64,000 nucleotides of DNA from Deinococcus frigens DSM 12807. GTDB lineage: Bacteria > Deinococcota > Deinococci > Deinococcales > Deinococcaceae. Positions 1 to 14,950 of the stretch are shown here, one piece after another. Location of the stretch: positions 1 to 64,000 of the forward strand of contig NZ_JNIW01000014.1 in the NCBI RefSeq assembly GCF_000701425.1, read 5' to 3'. Below the pieces are notes generated by a model that searched no databases, had not been told where the DNA came from, and worked only from the letters and a program-made list of their open reading frames with translations. Position numbers and translations under genes: made by a program. How positions within the stretch are numbered: the first letter of the stretch is position 1; each line of letters begins with the position of its first letter.

Positions 1-2
1 AG

Positions 3-233
3 CGTGGGGATCGACGACACGTCGATCCCCACTGGCGGCGGGCGCTGAGCTACCTCAAGATCGGTCTCCGGGCGGTTCATTACGCGCTGAGCCGTGGTCA
101 GGCAATCTTCTCTCACCTGACGCTCCAGGGCGGGCCTGACCCTGAGCCACCAGGTCAGCGGAAACGCCTTCATGCCCCTCCTCAAACCACCCTTGAAGTC
201 GGCTGGCAACTCGTTTTTCGTCCGCTCTCATAA
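3..233 (+). CDS. Transposase, C-terminal fragment (IS4-like), 5' end outside window
   Basis: An open frame enters from the left edge and stops at TAA 231-233, giving 76 residues that begin [20 protein letters not shown] and end [13 protein letters not shown]. The Trp/Tyr/Arg-rich text around [19 protein letters not shown] is what I expect at the C-terminus of IS4-type DDE transposases common in Deinococcus, but the catalytic residues lie outside the window, so the family is a recognition call. The frame is too short and has no plausible start, so it is the end of a gene lying mostly to the left. A possible IS right end follows at about 265. Confidence 0.65.
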   Translation, partial: RGDRRHVDPHWRRALSYLKIGLRAVHYALSRGQAIFSHLTLQGGPDPEPPGQRKRLHAPPQTTLEVGWQLVFRPLS

Positions 234-250
234 AATTTGTCAGGCCGCCA

Positions 251-482
251 GGTACCCGACACTTTTTAGAAGACCGTCCGGAACAGCACTTTCAGGTTTT
301 CCTGCACGGATCATCATCTGACCATCAGGGGCAAAACATTCGTCTTGTGCGGCCAGGCGTGAGCGCAACGGCAACGACACGCCAACGGTGCGTCGCTGTG
401 CAGTGACCTCCTGGGGCAGCATCAGCCTGAACAGGGAAGGGAATTCTGTCCTGGACAGCCTCCAGGGAAAGTGTCGGGTACT
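251..482. repeat. Inverted-repeat pair bounding a 232-bp noncoding segment
   Basis: GTACCCGACACTTT at 252-265 is mirrored by AAAGTGTCGGGTAC at 468-481, a perfect 14-bp inverted repeat. The first copy lies just after the transposase stop, where an IS terminal repeat should be. The second lies just past the sthA stop. The DNA between has no convincing gene: a 60-codon minus-strand frame (240-422) has no recognisable motif. It may be an IS end plus the scar of a second insertion, or a small non-autonomous relative. Confidence 0.55.
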
Positions 483-492
483 GAGCCCTCCC

Positions 493-2007
493 TCATACCA
501 CCACCCCCACTTCCTGCGCCGGTTCCAGCTTCGGCTCCAGCGTAGGGGCGCTGCCCAGGCGGTTGATGCCGTCGAAGGCGGCGGTCTTGTAGCACTCGGC
601 CAGGGTGGGGTAGTTGAAAACGGTATTCACGAAGTAATCCACCGTGCCGCCAAAGGCCATCACTGCCTGCCCGATGTGGATCAGCTCGCTCGCGCCGGTG
701 CCGATAATGTGCACGCCCAGCAACTCCCGCGTGTCCATATTGAAGATCAGCTTCAACGTGCCCTGCTCGTCCCCAATGATCTGCCCCCGCGCGATCTCGC
801 GGTACTGCGCCTTGCCAATTTCGTAGGGTACGCCGTCCTGCGTCAGTTCTTCCTCGTTCTTGCCCACCGTGCTGATCTCGGGAATGGTGTAGATGCCGTA
901 GGGGAACAGTTCGGGGACGCTCTGGGTGGGCACACCGTAAGCGTGGCAGGCGGCCAGGCGGCCCTGCTCCATGCTGACGCTGGCCAGGCTGGGAAAGCCG
1001 ATCACGTCGCCCACCGCGTAGATGTGCGGCGCGGCGGTCTGGTAATGCTCGTTGACGTCGATGCGCCCGCGCGAATCGGCGCTCAGGCCCGCCGCCTCCA
1101 GATTCAGTTTCGCGGTGGCCCCGATGCGCCCGATGGAATACAGCACCAGATCGGCGGTGACTTCCTTGCCGCTGGCCAGGACGATGCGGACCCGTTCGCC
1201 GCGCTCGCCGTCTTCCTTCTGGACGCTGTGAACCGCCTCGCCCAGCCGCAGGGTCATGCGGTTCTGGCGCAGTTGATAGGCCAGGATGTCGGTGATCTCA
1301 TGGTCAATGAAGTCCAGCAGGCGCGGGCGCTTGTCGATCAGGGTGACGCGCACACCCAGCGCGGCAAACATGCTGGCGTACTCGCAGCCGATCACGCCGC
1401 CGCCGATGACGGCCACCGTGCGCGGCAATTCAGTCAGGTCCAGAATGTCGTCGCTGATCAGGATGCGCTGGCCGTCGAAGGGAATGTTCGGATCGCGCGC
1501 CGCCTTGGTGCCTACGGCAATCACGATCTGGCGGGCCGTCACGTCGCGCCAGCCGTCGCCGTGGCCCTTGCCGCTCACGTCGCGCAGCCGCAGCGTGTGC
1601 GGGCCGATAAAACTGGCCTCGGCAGAGATGACCTCCACCCGGTTGCGGTGCAGTTGGGCGCGCACCACGTCCAGCTCGTGGCCGATCACGCTGGTGGTGC
1701 GCCTCAGCAGATCCTCCACGCCAATGTCGTCCTTGACGCTGTAGCTCGCGCCGTACAGCCCGCGCTCGTTGTAGCCGCTGAGGTGCATGATCGCCTCGCG
1801 GAAGGTCTTTGAGGGAATCGTGCCGGTGTTGATGCACACGCCGCCCACCACCGCCTTACGCTCCACCACCGCCACTTTCTTGCCCAGCTTGGCCGCCTGG
1901 ATGGCCGCGCGCTGCCCGCCGGGGCCGGAGCCGATTACTAGCAGGTCATAGGTAAAGTCGGCGGGAGCGGCGGCGACATCGGACGGAAGGTCTGTTACAT
2001 GCGTCAT
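493..2007 (-). CDS. sthA: Soluble (Si-specific) NAD(P)+ transhydrogenase
   Basis: A 504-residue FAD flavoprotein of the disulfide-oxidoreductase fold, predicted to move hydride between NADPH and NAD+ in the cytoplasm. The FAD motif GSGPGG lies at 26-31, and a second Rossmann motif GGGVIGCEYASMFAALG binds pyridine nucleotide. In dihydrolipoamide dehydrogenase the motif near residue 60 has two redox cysteines. Here it reads GGVCINTGTIPSK, with Thr in place of the second Cys, and the C-terminal His-Pro-Thr motif is YPTLAECYKTAAF as in SthA. That is why I do not call it lpdA. ATG 2005-2007 is preceded by GAGGTG; the in-frame extension upstream looks like antisense of noncoding DNA. It follows sucA on the same strand but a terminator separates them. 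Confidence 0.88.
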   Translation of the reverse strand: MTHVTDLPSDVAAAPADFTYDLLVIGSGPGGQRAAIQAAKLGKKVAVVERKAVVGGVCINTGTIPSKTFREAIMHLSGYNERGLYGASYSVKDDIGVEDLLRRTTSVIGHELDVVRAQLHRNRVEVISAEASFIGPHTLRLRDVSGKGHGDGWRDVTARQIVIAVGTKAARDPNIPFDGQRILISDDILDLTELPRTVAVIGGGVIGCEYASMFAALGVRVTLIDKRPRLLDFIDHEITDILAYQLRQNRMTLRLGEAVHSVQKEDGERGERVRIVLASGKEVTADLVLYSIGRIGATAKLNLEAAGLSADSRGRIDVNEHYQTAAPHIYAVGDVIGFPSLASVSMEQGRLAACHAYGVPTQSVPELFPYGIYTIPEISTVGKNEEELTQDGVPYEIGKAQYREIARGQIIGDEQGTLKLIFNMDTRELLGVHIIGTGASELIHIGQAVMAFGGTVDYFVNTVFNYPTLAECYKTAAFDGINRLGSAPTLEPKLEPAQEVGVVV

Positions 2008-2104
2008 GAACACCTCGCGGGGGGCCGGGCTGGATTTTTGAATCATGGGCAGGCTATCACCGGGGGAAGGTGGTTTGTCTGGCGATGTCTCCCGTCCGCT
2101 CCCA

Positions 2105-2255
2105 AGACAACCCCTCAGTCGGCTTCGCCGCCAGCTCCCCTTAAAGGGAGCCAAGGAGTGCAGAAAACCAGGAAATGAGCCTCCCCTTGCCTCCCTTCTA
2201 AGGGGAGGTGTCCCAAAGGGACGGAGGGGTCGAACCGTGGGGCCATCCCGTTGAT
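2105..2255. repeat. Palindromic intergenic repeat cluster
   Basis: Several short dyads stand together: GCTCCCCTTAAAGGGAGC, CCTCCCTTCTAAGGGGAGG and TCCCAAAGGGA. This is the style of the small noncoding repeats scattered through Deinococcus genomes. The 314-base sthA-sucA gap holds this cluster and the sucA terminator, and no gene that I can see. Confidence 0.6.
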
Positions 2256-2271
2256 CCTGAGCGCAAACCCA

Positions 2272-2304
2272 CAAAAAAGCGGGGCCGAAGTCACTCCGGC
2301 CCCG
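2272..2304 (-). terminator. Intrinsic terminator of sucA
   Basis: On the minus strand GGGGCCG pairs with CGGCCCC across a short loop, then CGCTTTTTT follows. It lies 18 bases after the sucA stop. Confidence 0.8.
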
Positions 2305-2321
2305 TCTCCCAATCACCTGCC

Positions 2322-5171
<2,850 letters not shown>

Positions 5172-5286
5172 AACGCCTCGTAGCATACCCCGCTGCCACC
5201 GCACAAAGGTGGTCCGTCAGGCCCCCGGAAGTGAGGGGAGGGAGGGGTTCCCCTCCGGGTGACAGGCCAGCCCTTAAGATGAGGGC

Positions 5287-5526
5287 ATGAAAATCGTTTC
5301 CCGCATCGTTGTGGCGCTGGGCCTGGTGGCACTGGTGGCCTCGCTGCTGCTGCTGGGCAAGGATGTCATCGACATCAACCAGCTTCACGCCGTCGCCAAC
5401 GCCAACCGCTCCACCAGCTTTCCCACCCCGCTGAACAACGTGCTGATCACCTTCGTGCTGGCGGTGCTGGGCGGGTTTCTACTGGGGCTGGGGATCACGC
5501 TGCCGCGTCGGCAGGCACAGGTATAA
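5287..5526 (+). CDS. Small two-TM membrane protein, unknown function
   Basis: A 79-residue protein with two hydrophobic helices (about 4-24 and 50-71) joined by a polar loop rich in Asn, Ser and Thr. The second helix is glycine-rich (LAVLGGFLLGLGI). No known domain is recognised. TAAGAT at 5275-5280 stands 6 nt before the ATG with no Shine-Dalgarno, so the mRNA is probably leaderless. It is divergent from sucA. Confidence 0.7.
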   Translation: MKIVSRIVVALGLVALVASLLLLGKDVIDINQLHAVANANRSTSFPTPLNNVLITFVLAVLGGFLLGLGITLPRRQAQV

Positions 5527-5700
5527 AAGGCGGGCGCAGGCCACTCGTTTGAAGTGACGGCTCGCCCGGTGGCCCCTCCACCCTCCCGTAAAGTTGGAGG
5601 AAAACAGCTTATTTCAGGGCGTCCACCCGCTCCAGCCTGCCCGTCTTGCTGCCAACCCTGACATTCTGCTCCCTGGCGCGGGTGTGCGGCTCACTGCGGG

Positions 5701-5916
5701 TCAGATCGGAGCGGACGGCGCTGGGGTTGCCAGGGCCTGCACGCGCCCCACCTCGCCGGTGGTCAGGCGGACCTTGATGCCGTGCGGGTGCGCGGAGGAG
5801 GACGTGAGCAACTGTGCCACCACGCCGCGCGTGAGCTGCCCACTGCGCTGGTGGTGCTTTTGCACGATGTCCACCCCAGCGCCGGGGCGAATGGCCGAGC
5901 GCGGCGGCACGCTCAC
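5701..5916 (-). CDS. YwbE family protein
   Basis: A 71-residue protein matching the small YwbE family: IRPGAGVDIVQKHHQRSGQL, then TRGVVAQLLT and HPHGIKVRLTTGEVGRVQAL. The family is a short beta-rich domain of unknown function, possibly nucleic-acid binding. The start is GTG (5914-5916), 10 bases after the stop of the dehalogenase gene, so the two are probably co-transcribed. After GEVGRVQAL the tail ATPAPSAPI looks non-native. A different minus frame stays open to a TAA at 5609-5611, which may mean a frameshift near the end. Confidence 0.82.
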   Translation of the reverse strand: MSVPPRSAIRPGAGVDIVQKHHQRSGQLTRGVVAQLLTSSSAHPHGIKVRLTTGEVGRVQALATPAPSAPI

Positions 5917-5926
5917 GCCTGCCTGC

Positions 5927-6601
5927 TCATGCCTGGCCGCCCAGCCGCCCGATCAGCGCGCGGGCCACGGTGGGCAGCGGCCCGGCGATATCGGCGCGCA
6001 TCAGGGGGTTCTGGGCCTGGCCGGGGCGTTCCACAAAGGCGGTGTGCAGGCCCGCCGATTTTGCCCCCGCGATGTCCCAGCCGTGCGCCGCCAGCAGCCA
6101 GCTTTCGTGGGCATGCGCGCCTGTGCGCGACAGGCCATACTCGTAGGCCGCGCGCCCCGGCTTGAGCATCCGGCCCGGGTCCACCGACACCGCGCCGTCC
6201 ACCAGATCGGCAAAGCCCGCGTTGTCCAATTGGGCGTCCAGCACGGCCTGCGGGTTGTTGGTCAGGCAGACCAGCCGCGCCCCGCCCGCGCGCAGAATCT
6301 CCAGGCCCTCGCGGGTGTCGGGGTGGGCGGGCAGGGACCGCATGCCCGCCGCCACCTCGCCGGGCAGATCATCCGGCACGTCCTGACCGCGCGCCTCGCC
6401 CAGCGCCTGCAAGGCCACGCGGCCCAGCTCCGAGAAGTCGCGGTAGTCGCCCAGCACCGTGTGGGTCAGGGCCAGTTGCAACATCAGGCCAAACCACTGT
6501 TTCCTGGCCCCCGGATCGCCAAACGCCGCCATGAACAGCCCGTCCAGCGCCGAGAGGTCCAGCAGGGTCTCGTTCATGTCCAGAAATACGGTGGGGGTCA
6601 T
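5927..6601 (-). CDS. HAD-superfamily (S)-2-haloacid dehalogenase-like hydrolase
   Basis: 224 residues. HAD motif I is FLDMNETLLD (nucleophile D8). LVCLTNNPQ carries motif II. The Lys of motif III lies in MLKPGRAAYEYGL, and the motif IV region is AAHGWDIAGAKSAGL. The motif set matches the haloacid dehalogenase (type II) branch, whose members cleave carbon-halogen bonds of short 2-haloacids; the natural substrate here is unknown. The ATG is preceded by TATCCT with a 7-nt gap, which suggests a leaderless transcript. It is divergent from the RHH gene. Confidence 0.82.
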   Translation of the reverse strand: MTPTVFLDMNETLLDLSALDGLFMAAFGDPGARKQWFGLMLQLALTHTVLGDYRDFSELGRVALQALGEARGQDVPDDLPGEVAAGMRSLPAHPDTREGLEILRAGGARLVCLTNNPQAVLDAQLDNAGFADLVDGAVSVDPGRMLKPGRAAYEYGLSRTGAHAHESWLLAAHGWDIAGAKSAGLHTAFVERPGQAQNPLMRADIAGPLPTVARALIGRLGGQA

Positions 6602-6642
6602 GCTTCGGAGGATACGCCGCCCACTGGCCTAAAGTGGGTAGC

Positions 6643-6870
6643 ATGGCCCGGCAAATCCGCCTGACATTTGACCTCAGCGCCGAACTGGTGGCCGTGCTGG
6701 ACGCGTACGGGGCCACACACGCGCCCGGCTCACGCGATGAGGCTGTGGCGGCAGCCATTCGCGCCTTGCGGGACAGGGAACTGGATACGGCTTATGCGGA
6801 GCTGGGGAATGCTCAGCGGCAAGGCTTGGACATGTACCCGCCAGACCATGCAGACGGGTTGCCGCGATGA
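6643..6870 (+). CDS. Ribbon-helix-helix antitoxin-like DNA-binding protein
   Basis: A 75-residue protein. A beta strand RQIRLTFDLS is followed by helix AELVAVLDAYGA, a turn, and helix SRDEAVAAAIRALRDRELD, the RHH pattern of type II antitoxins. ATG 6643 sits 7 nt after TAAAGT, a leaderless start. The stop overlaps the ATG of the next frame (ATGA), as in toxin-antitoxin pairs, but that frame appears degraded, so the antitoxin seems to be an orphan. Confidence 0.65.
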   Translation: MARQIRLTFDLSAELVAVLDAYGATHAPGSRDEAVAAAIRALRDRELDTAYAELGNAQRQGLDMYPPDHADGLPR

Positions 6871-6941
6871 ATGACACCCTGTTCGACAAGCTGGCGGCCA
6901 GCGTTCGGGAAGGCGCGGGTATCCTGAACGGTTGGCAGGCT
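6867..6941 (+). pseudogene. Truncated partner of the RHH gene (HTH-antitoxin-like N-terminus)
   Basis: ATG 6867 overlaps the preceding stop. The first residues, MNDTLFDKLAASVREG then AGILNG, resemble the start of small Xre/NADS-type helix-turn-helix antitoxins. Homology-like text then ends and the frame runs on into the VOC gene in the wrong phase. I read it as a 5' remnant; it could be chance. Confidence 0.35.
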
Positions 6942-7011
6942 GCTTTCCGCGCCTGTCCAGTTGGCGCAAATCCCATCTCCAATTCCGCCCCCACCCGCTA
7001 TCCTTATCCCC

Positions 7012-7383
7012 ATGCCGCACCCCTTCAGCGCCTTCATCGGCTTTTACCCCACCACCGATCTGGCGGCCACGCACGACTTTTATGTCGGCACGCTGGGGCT
7101 GACGCTGGCGCGGGATCAGGGAACGTGCCATATCTATTCAGTTGCGGGCGGCGGTTACCTGGGCTTTTGCCTGCGCGAAGCGGTGGAGTTGCCGCCCACC
7201 GTCGTCCTGACGTTGGTGACGGACGACGTGGATGGCGTGTACGAGACGCTGCACAAAGCAGGCGTGAAGGCAGAGGCCGCGCCGAAGCACCACGCCGAGT
7301 ACGGGATTTATCATTTTTACGCGAAGGGGCCGAGCGGAGAAAGGGTGGAGATTCAGCGGTTTGATGAGAATCTACCTGTGTAA
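7012..7383 (+). CDS. VOC/glyoxalase-like protein
   Basis: A 123-residue single vicinal-oxygen-chelate module. FIGFYPTTDLAATHDFYVGT begins the first beta-alpha-beta-beta unit and HAEYGIYHFYAKGPSGERVE carries the second with its terminal Glu. Such proteins include glyoxalase I, dioxygenases and resistance proteins; substrate unknown. ATG 7012 follows TATCCT by 7 nt; the longer in-frame start gives a proline run unlike the fold. Confidence 0.75.
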   Translation: MPHPFSAFIGFYPTTDLAATHDFYVGTLGLTLARDQGTCHIYSVAGGGYLGFCLREAVELPPTVVLTLVTDDVDGVYETLHKAGVKAEAAPKHHAEYGIYHFYAKGPSGERVEIQRFDENLPV

Positions 7384-7405
7384 GACACCCTTACACCCGC
7401 ACGCG

Positions 7406-7435
7406 TTCTTCAGATACCAGTTTTTAAGCTATAGT
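7406..7435 (+). promoter_or_regulatory. Promoter of the DUF262-HEPN pair
   Basis: TTCTTC (7406-7411), an 18-nt spacer, then TATAGT (7430-7435). The ATG of the DUF262 gene follows 6 nt later with no Shine-Dalgarno, so the transcript should be leaderless. Confidence 0.6.
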
Positions 7436-7441
7436 TTTCGC

Positions 7442-8632
7442 ATGACTCTTGAACAATTCCAGAGAGATGGCGAGTGGTTTGAAGATGTTCAGCAAGAAGA
7501 AGACAGTGAGGATATAAGTGAATACGATATAACCTCAATACCCAATGACTTCAATGTTAAAACGATATTTGATTTGATGGATGGTGGCATGGTGAAGATA
7601 CCATCTTTTCAGAGGAATTATATTTGGGATATTTCGAGAGCTTCAAAGTTAATAGAATCTCTGATTATTGGTCTGCCTATTCCTCAAATATTCCTTTACG
7701 AAGAGGCAAGAAATAAATTTTTGGTGATTGATGGTCAGCAACGACTAATGTCGCTTTACTATTTTATGAAGCATAAGTTTCCTCGGAAAACTAAAAGATC
7801 AGAGCTTAGGCAGATTTTCGATAGCCAGGGTAAAATTGACGATAGCGTACTTATGAGTGATGAATATTTCACTAATTTTAATTTGAAACTTTCTGAGAAT
7901 GTTGCTCAAAAGAAAAATAAGCTTCATAAACTGAACTACTCTAATTTAGGAGACGCAAAATTTTCTTTTGATATGCGCCCACTTAGAGTAGTGGTCATTA
8001 GGCAGAATTTACCTTCAAATGACGATTCATCCATTTATGAAATATTCAATCGTCTAAATTCTGGCGGAGTTAACTTAAGGCCCCAAGAAATTAGATCCAG
8101 TATGTACCATTCCAGCTTCTACGAAATGCTATACAGAGTCAATATGAATCCGAGCTGGAGAAAGCTTACGGGGAGCGAGCCACCGGACTTGCATATGAAA
8201 GATATAGAAGTTATTTTAAGATCCTTTGCTGCTCTATTGGACAACCAGTCGTATAAATCCTCATTAAGGAGCTTTATAAATCAATTTTCGAGAAAGTCTA
8301 AAACTATTAGCGATGAAAAGATACTGTACTTGAGCCAATTGTTTGATAAATTTGTAAATGAAGCCGCTGAAGTATCTGAAGATATGTTCATGAGTACTAG
8401 AGGAAGGTTTAATATATCTTTATTTGAAGCAGTCTTCTATGCTTACACAAAAAATTTTATAGGTGATGAACATGTTCATGGCAAATTTGATATTTCTTTA
8501 GAGAAGATTCAAATGATAAAGGCTGATAAAGAGTTTACAGACGCATCTATGTCCAGTGCGGGTAGTAGAGAGAAATATATCACTCGCTTAAAAACTGCTG
8601 ACGAGATAATCAATGATAAAGTTCAGAGATGA
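7442..8632 (+). CDS. DUF262 (ParB-like fold, GmrSD-N-like) protein
   Basis: 396 residues. The DUF262 signature is clear: IPSFQRNYIW at 53-62, LVIDGQQRLMSLYYFM with DGQQR at 97-101, and IFNRLNSGGVNLRPQEIR at 201-218. DUF262 is the N-terminal domain of GmrS-type modification-dependent nucleases and appears in several anti-phage systems; the DGQQR motif is thought to form an NTPase or nickase site. Here it stands without the C-terminal DUF1524 HNH nuclease. The codons are AT-rich, in contrast to genes on both sides. It overlaps the HEPN gene by 20 nt, so the two are translationally linked. An ATG at 7361 would overlap the VOC gene and adds nothing conserved. Confidence 0.85.
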   Translation: MTLEQFQRDGEWFEDVQQEEDSEDISEYDITSIPNDFNVKTIFDLMDGGMVKIPSFQRNYIWDISRASKLIESLIIGLPIPQIFLYEEARNKFLVIDGQQRLMSLYYFMKHKFPRKTKRSELRQIFDSQGKIDDSVLMSDEYFTNFNLKLSENVAQKKNKLHKLNYSNLGDAKFSFDMRPLRVVVIRQNLPSNDDSSIYEIFNRLNSGGVNLRPQEIRSSMYHSSFYEMLYRVNMNPSWRKLTGSEPPDLHMKDIEVILRSFAALLDNQSYKSSLRSFINQFSRKSKTISDEKILYLSQLFDKFVNEAAEVSEDMFMSTRGRFNISLFEAVFYAYTKNFIGDEHVHGKFDISLEKIQMIKADKEFTDASMSSAGSREKYITRLKTADEIINDKVQR

Positions 8633-9143
8633 TACTGTTGTAGATTCCTTATATTTCAGACATTCCGATTTATACAACTACTTGATCGAACAAGGGGAAT
8701 ACTCATTCGCGCTGCAAGCTCAAGAGGAATTTAGAAGATCACTCACTCTGGCTGCGGCGAGTTATTTCGAAAAAATTATTCAAGATATAGTGAAAGATCA
8801 TGTTAAATCCAAATCGAATAACTGCTTAGAAATTATTTCTTTGGTAGAAATTAAGGTAATTTCTAGACAATATCACACCTGGTTTGATTGGAAAAATCTA
8901 AAAGATAATACGTTTTGGGGTATGTTTGGAGCAGAATTTAAGGATATCAGAGTTAAGGAGATCAAGGGCAATGCTGATCTTGGTGAAGCGTCTAGATCGT
9001 TCCTGATGATAGGTTCCCTAAGAAATCAAATTGTCCATCAAAATTTTGGAAGCTTTGAAGTTCCAAATAGCGTTGAGGAGATTTACGAATTCTATAAGAG
9101 GGCATTACTATATATTGACTATTGTCAGGTTGTTCTTATATAA
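8613..9143 (+). CDS. HEPN-domain RNase-like protein
   Basis: A 176-residue, mostly helical protein. The stretch FRRSLTLAAASYFEKIIQDI is a HEPN-like helix, and SLRNQIVHQNF carries the RX4H catalytic motif of HEPN ribonucleases (R137, H142). It resembles the HEPN proteins annotated as MAE_28990/MAE_18760 type that travel with DUF262. By family knowledge HEPN proteins cut RNA when unleashed by a sensor. That DUF262 is the sensor here is inference. It has the same AT-rich composition as its partner; its 3' end overlaps the end of the opposing gene by 36 nt. Confidence 0.72.
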   Translation: MIKFRDDTVVDSLYFRHSDLYNYLIEQGEYSFALQAQEEFRRSLTLAAASYFEKIIQDIVKDHVKSKSNNCLEIISLVEIKVISRQYHTWFDWKNLKDNTFWGMFGAEFKDIRVKEIKGNADLGEASRSFLMIGSLRNQIVHQNFGSFEVPNSVEEIYEFYKRALLYIDYCQVVLI

Positions 9144-9731
9144 AAAGCAAATTTTTAAATGAAATTTGTGAGTGTTTATCTCACTCGCACCCCCAAACTG
9201 CCTCAACCCCTCCCGCCCCTCCGCCGTTCCCCCACCCAATTCCTTCCCGGCCAGGTACAGGAAGTACCAGCCATCTGCCGCGCCGTGATCCACCACCAGA
9301 GTGTAAGTGCCGCCCTCCAGCGTGCGCGCCAGCGTCTGGCCCTTGCGGGCAGTGACGCCGTGACCGCTGTACGGCGCGTAGGTGCGGGGAACGCTGACCG
9401 CCCCCACGCCAGCGGGCAGGAAGGCGGGGCGGGAACCCGGTTCGCTCAAGCCGGGACCAAGCAGCCACAACTGCGGGCGGTAGGCGTCGCTGCACCGCGC
9501 CCCCACGAACACGGCGATGTTCAGCGCGAAACCCGCCGGAACCTTCAGCGTGTACCAGTCCTGCGTTCCCTTCCGGGCGCGGGCGGTGATGACCTGCGAC
9601 ACGTCCGGCTCGGCAACTGTATAGGCGGCGGCGCGGCTGTTAGAGCCGGGATTGAACATGGGGCGGTGCGCCAACGCAGCGCAGGACAGCAGCGCGGCCA
9701 GCAGGGGCGGGGCGAAGTTGGCCCGTTTCAT
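9108..9731 (-). CDS. Secreted protein of unknown function with replaced C-terminus
   Basis: 207 residues, beginning with a signal peptide (MKRANFAPPLLAALLSCAALA). The body is beta-rich, with text such as WYTLKVPAGFALNIAVFVG and GTYTLVVDHGAADGWYFLYL like pre-peptidase or CBM-type beta sandwiches. The first 180 or so residues are GC-rich; the last 26 (starting SEINTHKFHLKICFLYKN) come from the AT-rich island and overlap the HEPN gene antisense. CATACT lies 6 nt before the ATG. The original stop was probably lost when the island arrived. Confidence 0.6.
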   Translation of the reverse strand: MKRANFAPPLLAALLSCAALAHRPMFNPGSNSRAAAYTVAEPDVSQVITARARKGTQDWYTLKVPAGFALNIAVFVGARCSDAYRPQLWLLGPGLSEPGSRPAFLPAGVGAVSVPRTYAPYSGHGVTARKGQTLARTLEGGTYTLVVDHGAADGWYFLYLAGKELGGGTAEGREGLRQFGGASEINTHKFHLKICFLYKNNLTIVNI

Positions 9732-9786
9732 GGAGTCAGTATGACAGCGGCGAAGTTGTCTTATCCCCTCTCCACTTGTGGGTGAC

Positions 9787-9827
9787 CCGCAGAGCTGCGG
9801 AGCAGAGGGAGGGAGCCGCGAAGCGGC
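9787..9827. repeat. Palindromic intergenic repeat
   Basis: CCGCAGAGCTGCGG (9787-9800) and GCCGCGAAGCGGC (9815-9827) are two adjacent dyads. GAGCTGCGGAGCAGAG at 9792-9807 recurs in inverted orientation at 47468-47483, so this is a dispersed family. Confidence 0.6.
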
Positions 9828-9922
9828 GGAAGGGTACGGGGGCCACCGGGCAAACCCCACCCTCAAATCCTCCCCAACCCCCACTCACCACCGCGTCTGG
9901 TCAATGCCTCCAGAACATGCTG

Positions 9923-9952
9923 TTGGAAGTGTGGAAGGGCGGGGCATAGACT
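9923..9952 (+). promoter_or_regulatory. aceE promoter
   Basis: TTGGAA (9923-9928), 18-nt spacer, TAGACT (9947-9952), then 7 nt to the ATG at 9960. No Shine-Dalgarno; leaderless initiation is likely. Confidence 0.6.
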
Positions 9953-9959
9953 GGGCAGC

Positions 9960-12689
<2,730 letters not shown>

Positions 12690-12825
12690 TGGGTGATGGT
12701 AGATGGGTGATGGAAAAAGATTTCCAACCGTTAATCTTCAGCCCTTAACCATCTACCTTCTACCATCAACATCCTGACCATCAACCATCAACCTTTTACT
12801 ATTAACTTTCTCCGAAGGAGAACCA

Positions 12826-14694
<1,869 letters not shown>

Positions 14695-14712
14695 TCGGGA
14701 CTGGAAGACAAT

Positions 14713-14739
14713 CCCCCGTCCGATGTGGCGGGGTTTTTT
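14713..14739 (+). terminator. Terminator of aceEF
   Basis: CCCCGTC pairs with GGCGGGG (one G-T pair) and is followed by TTTTTT, 20 bases after the aceF stop. Confidence 0.75.
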
Positions 14740-14950
14740 CTGTCCAGGACGCCGCGTATCAGGATCGCCTGGCCGCTGCCGTGGCGGCGGGCGGTGTTGG
14801 CGACGCGGTAAACACAGACTGGTTCCCGGCCCATCACCCACGATCAGCACCGTGAACGGACCGGCCCCCCTTGTTCTGCCCGGCCACTTTCGGCGCAGGG
14901 TGACCCGCCAGCGCCGGTGCCTGCGGGAGCCATCCGCGCTAGCGTGGGCC

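Noticed and set aside
240..422. 60-codon minus frame beside the IS tail
   Set aside because: It spans the inverted repeat, has no RBS and no recognisable family.
493..2007. Dihydrolipoamide dehydrogenase (lpdA) as name for the flavoprotein
   Set aside because: The second redox Cys is Thr in GGVCINTGTIPSK and the C-terminal catalytic His motif is absent, which is the SthA pattern.
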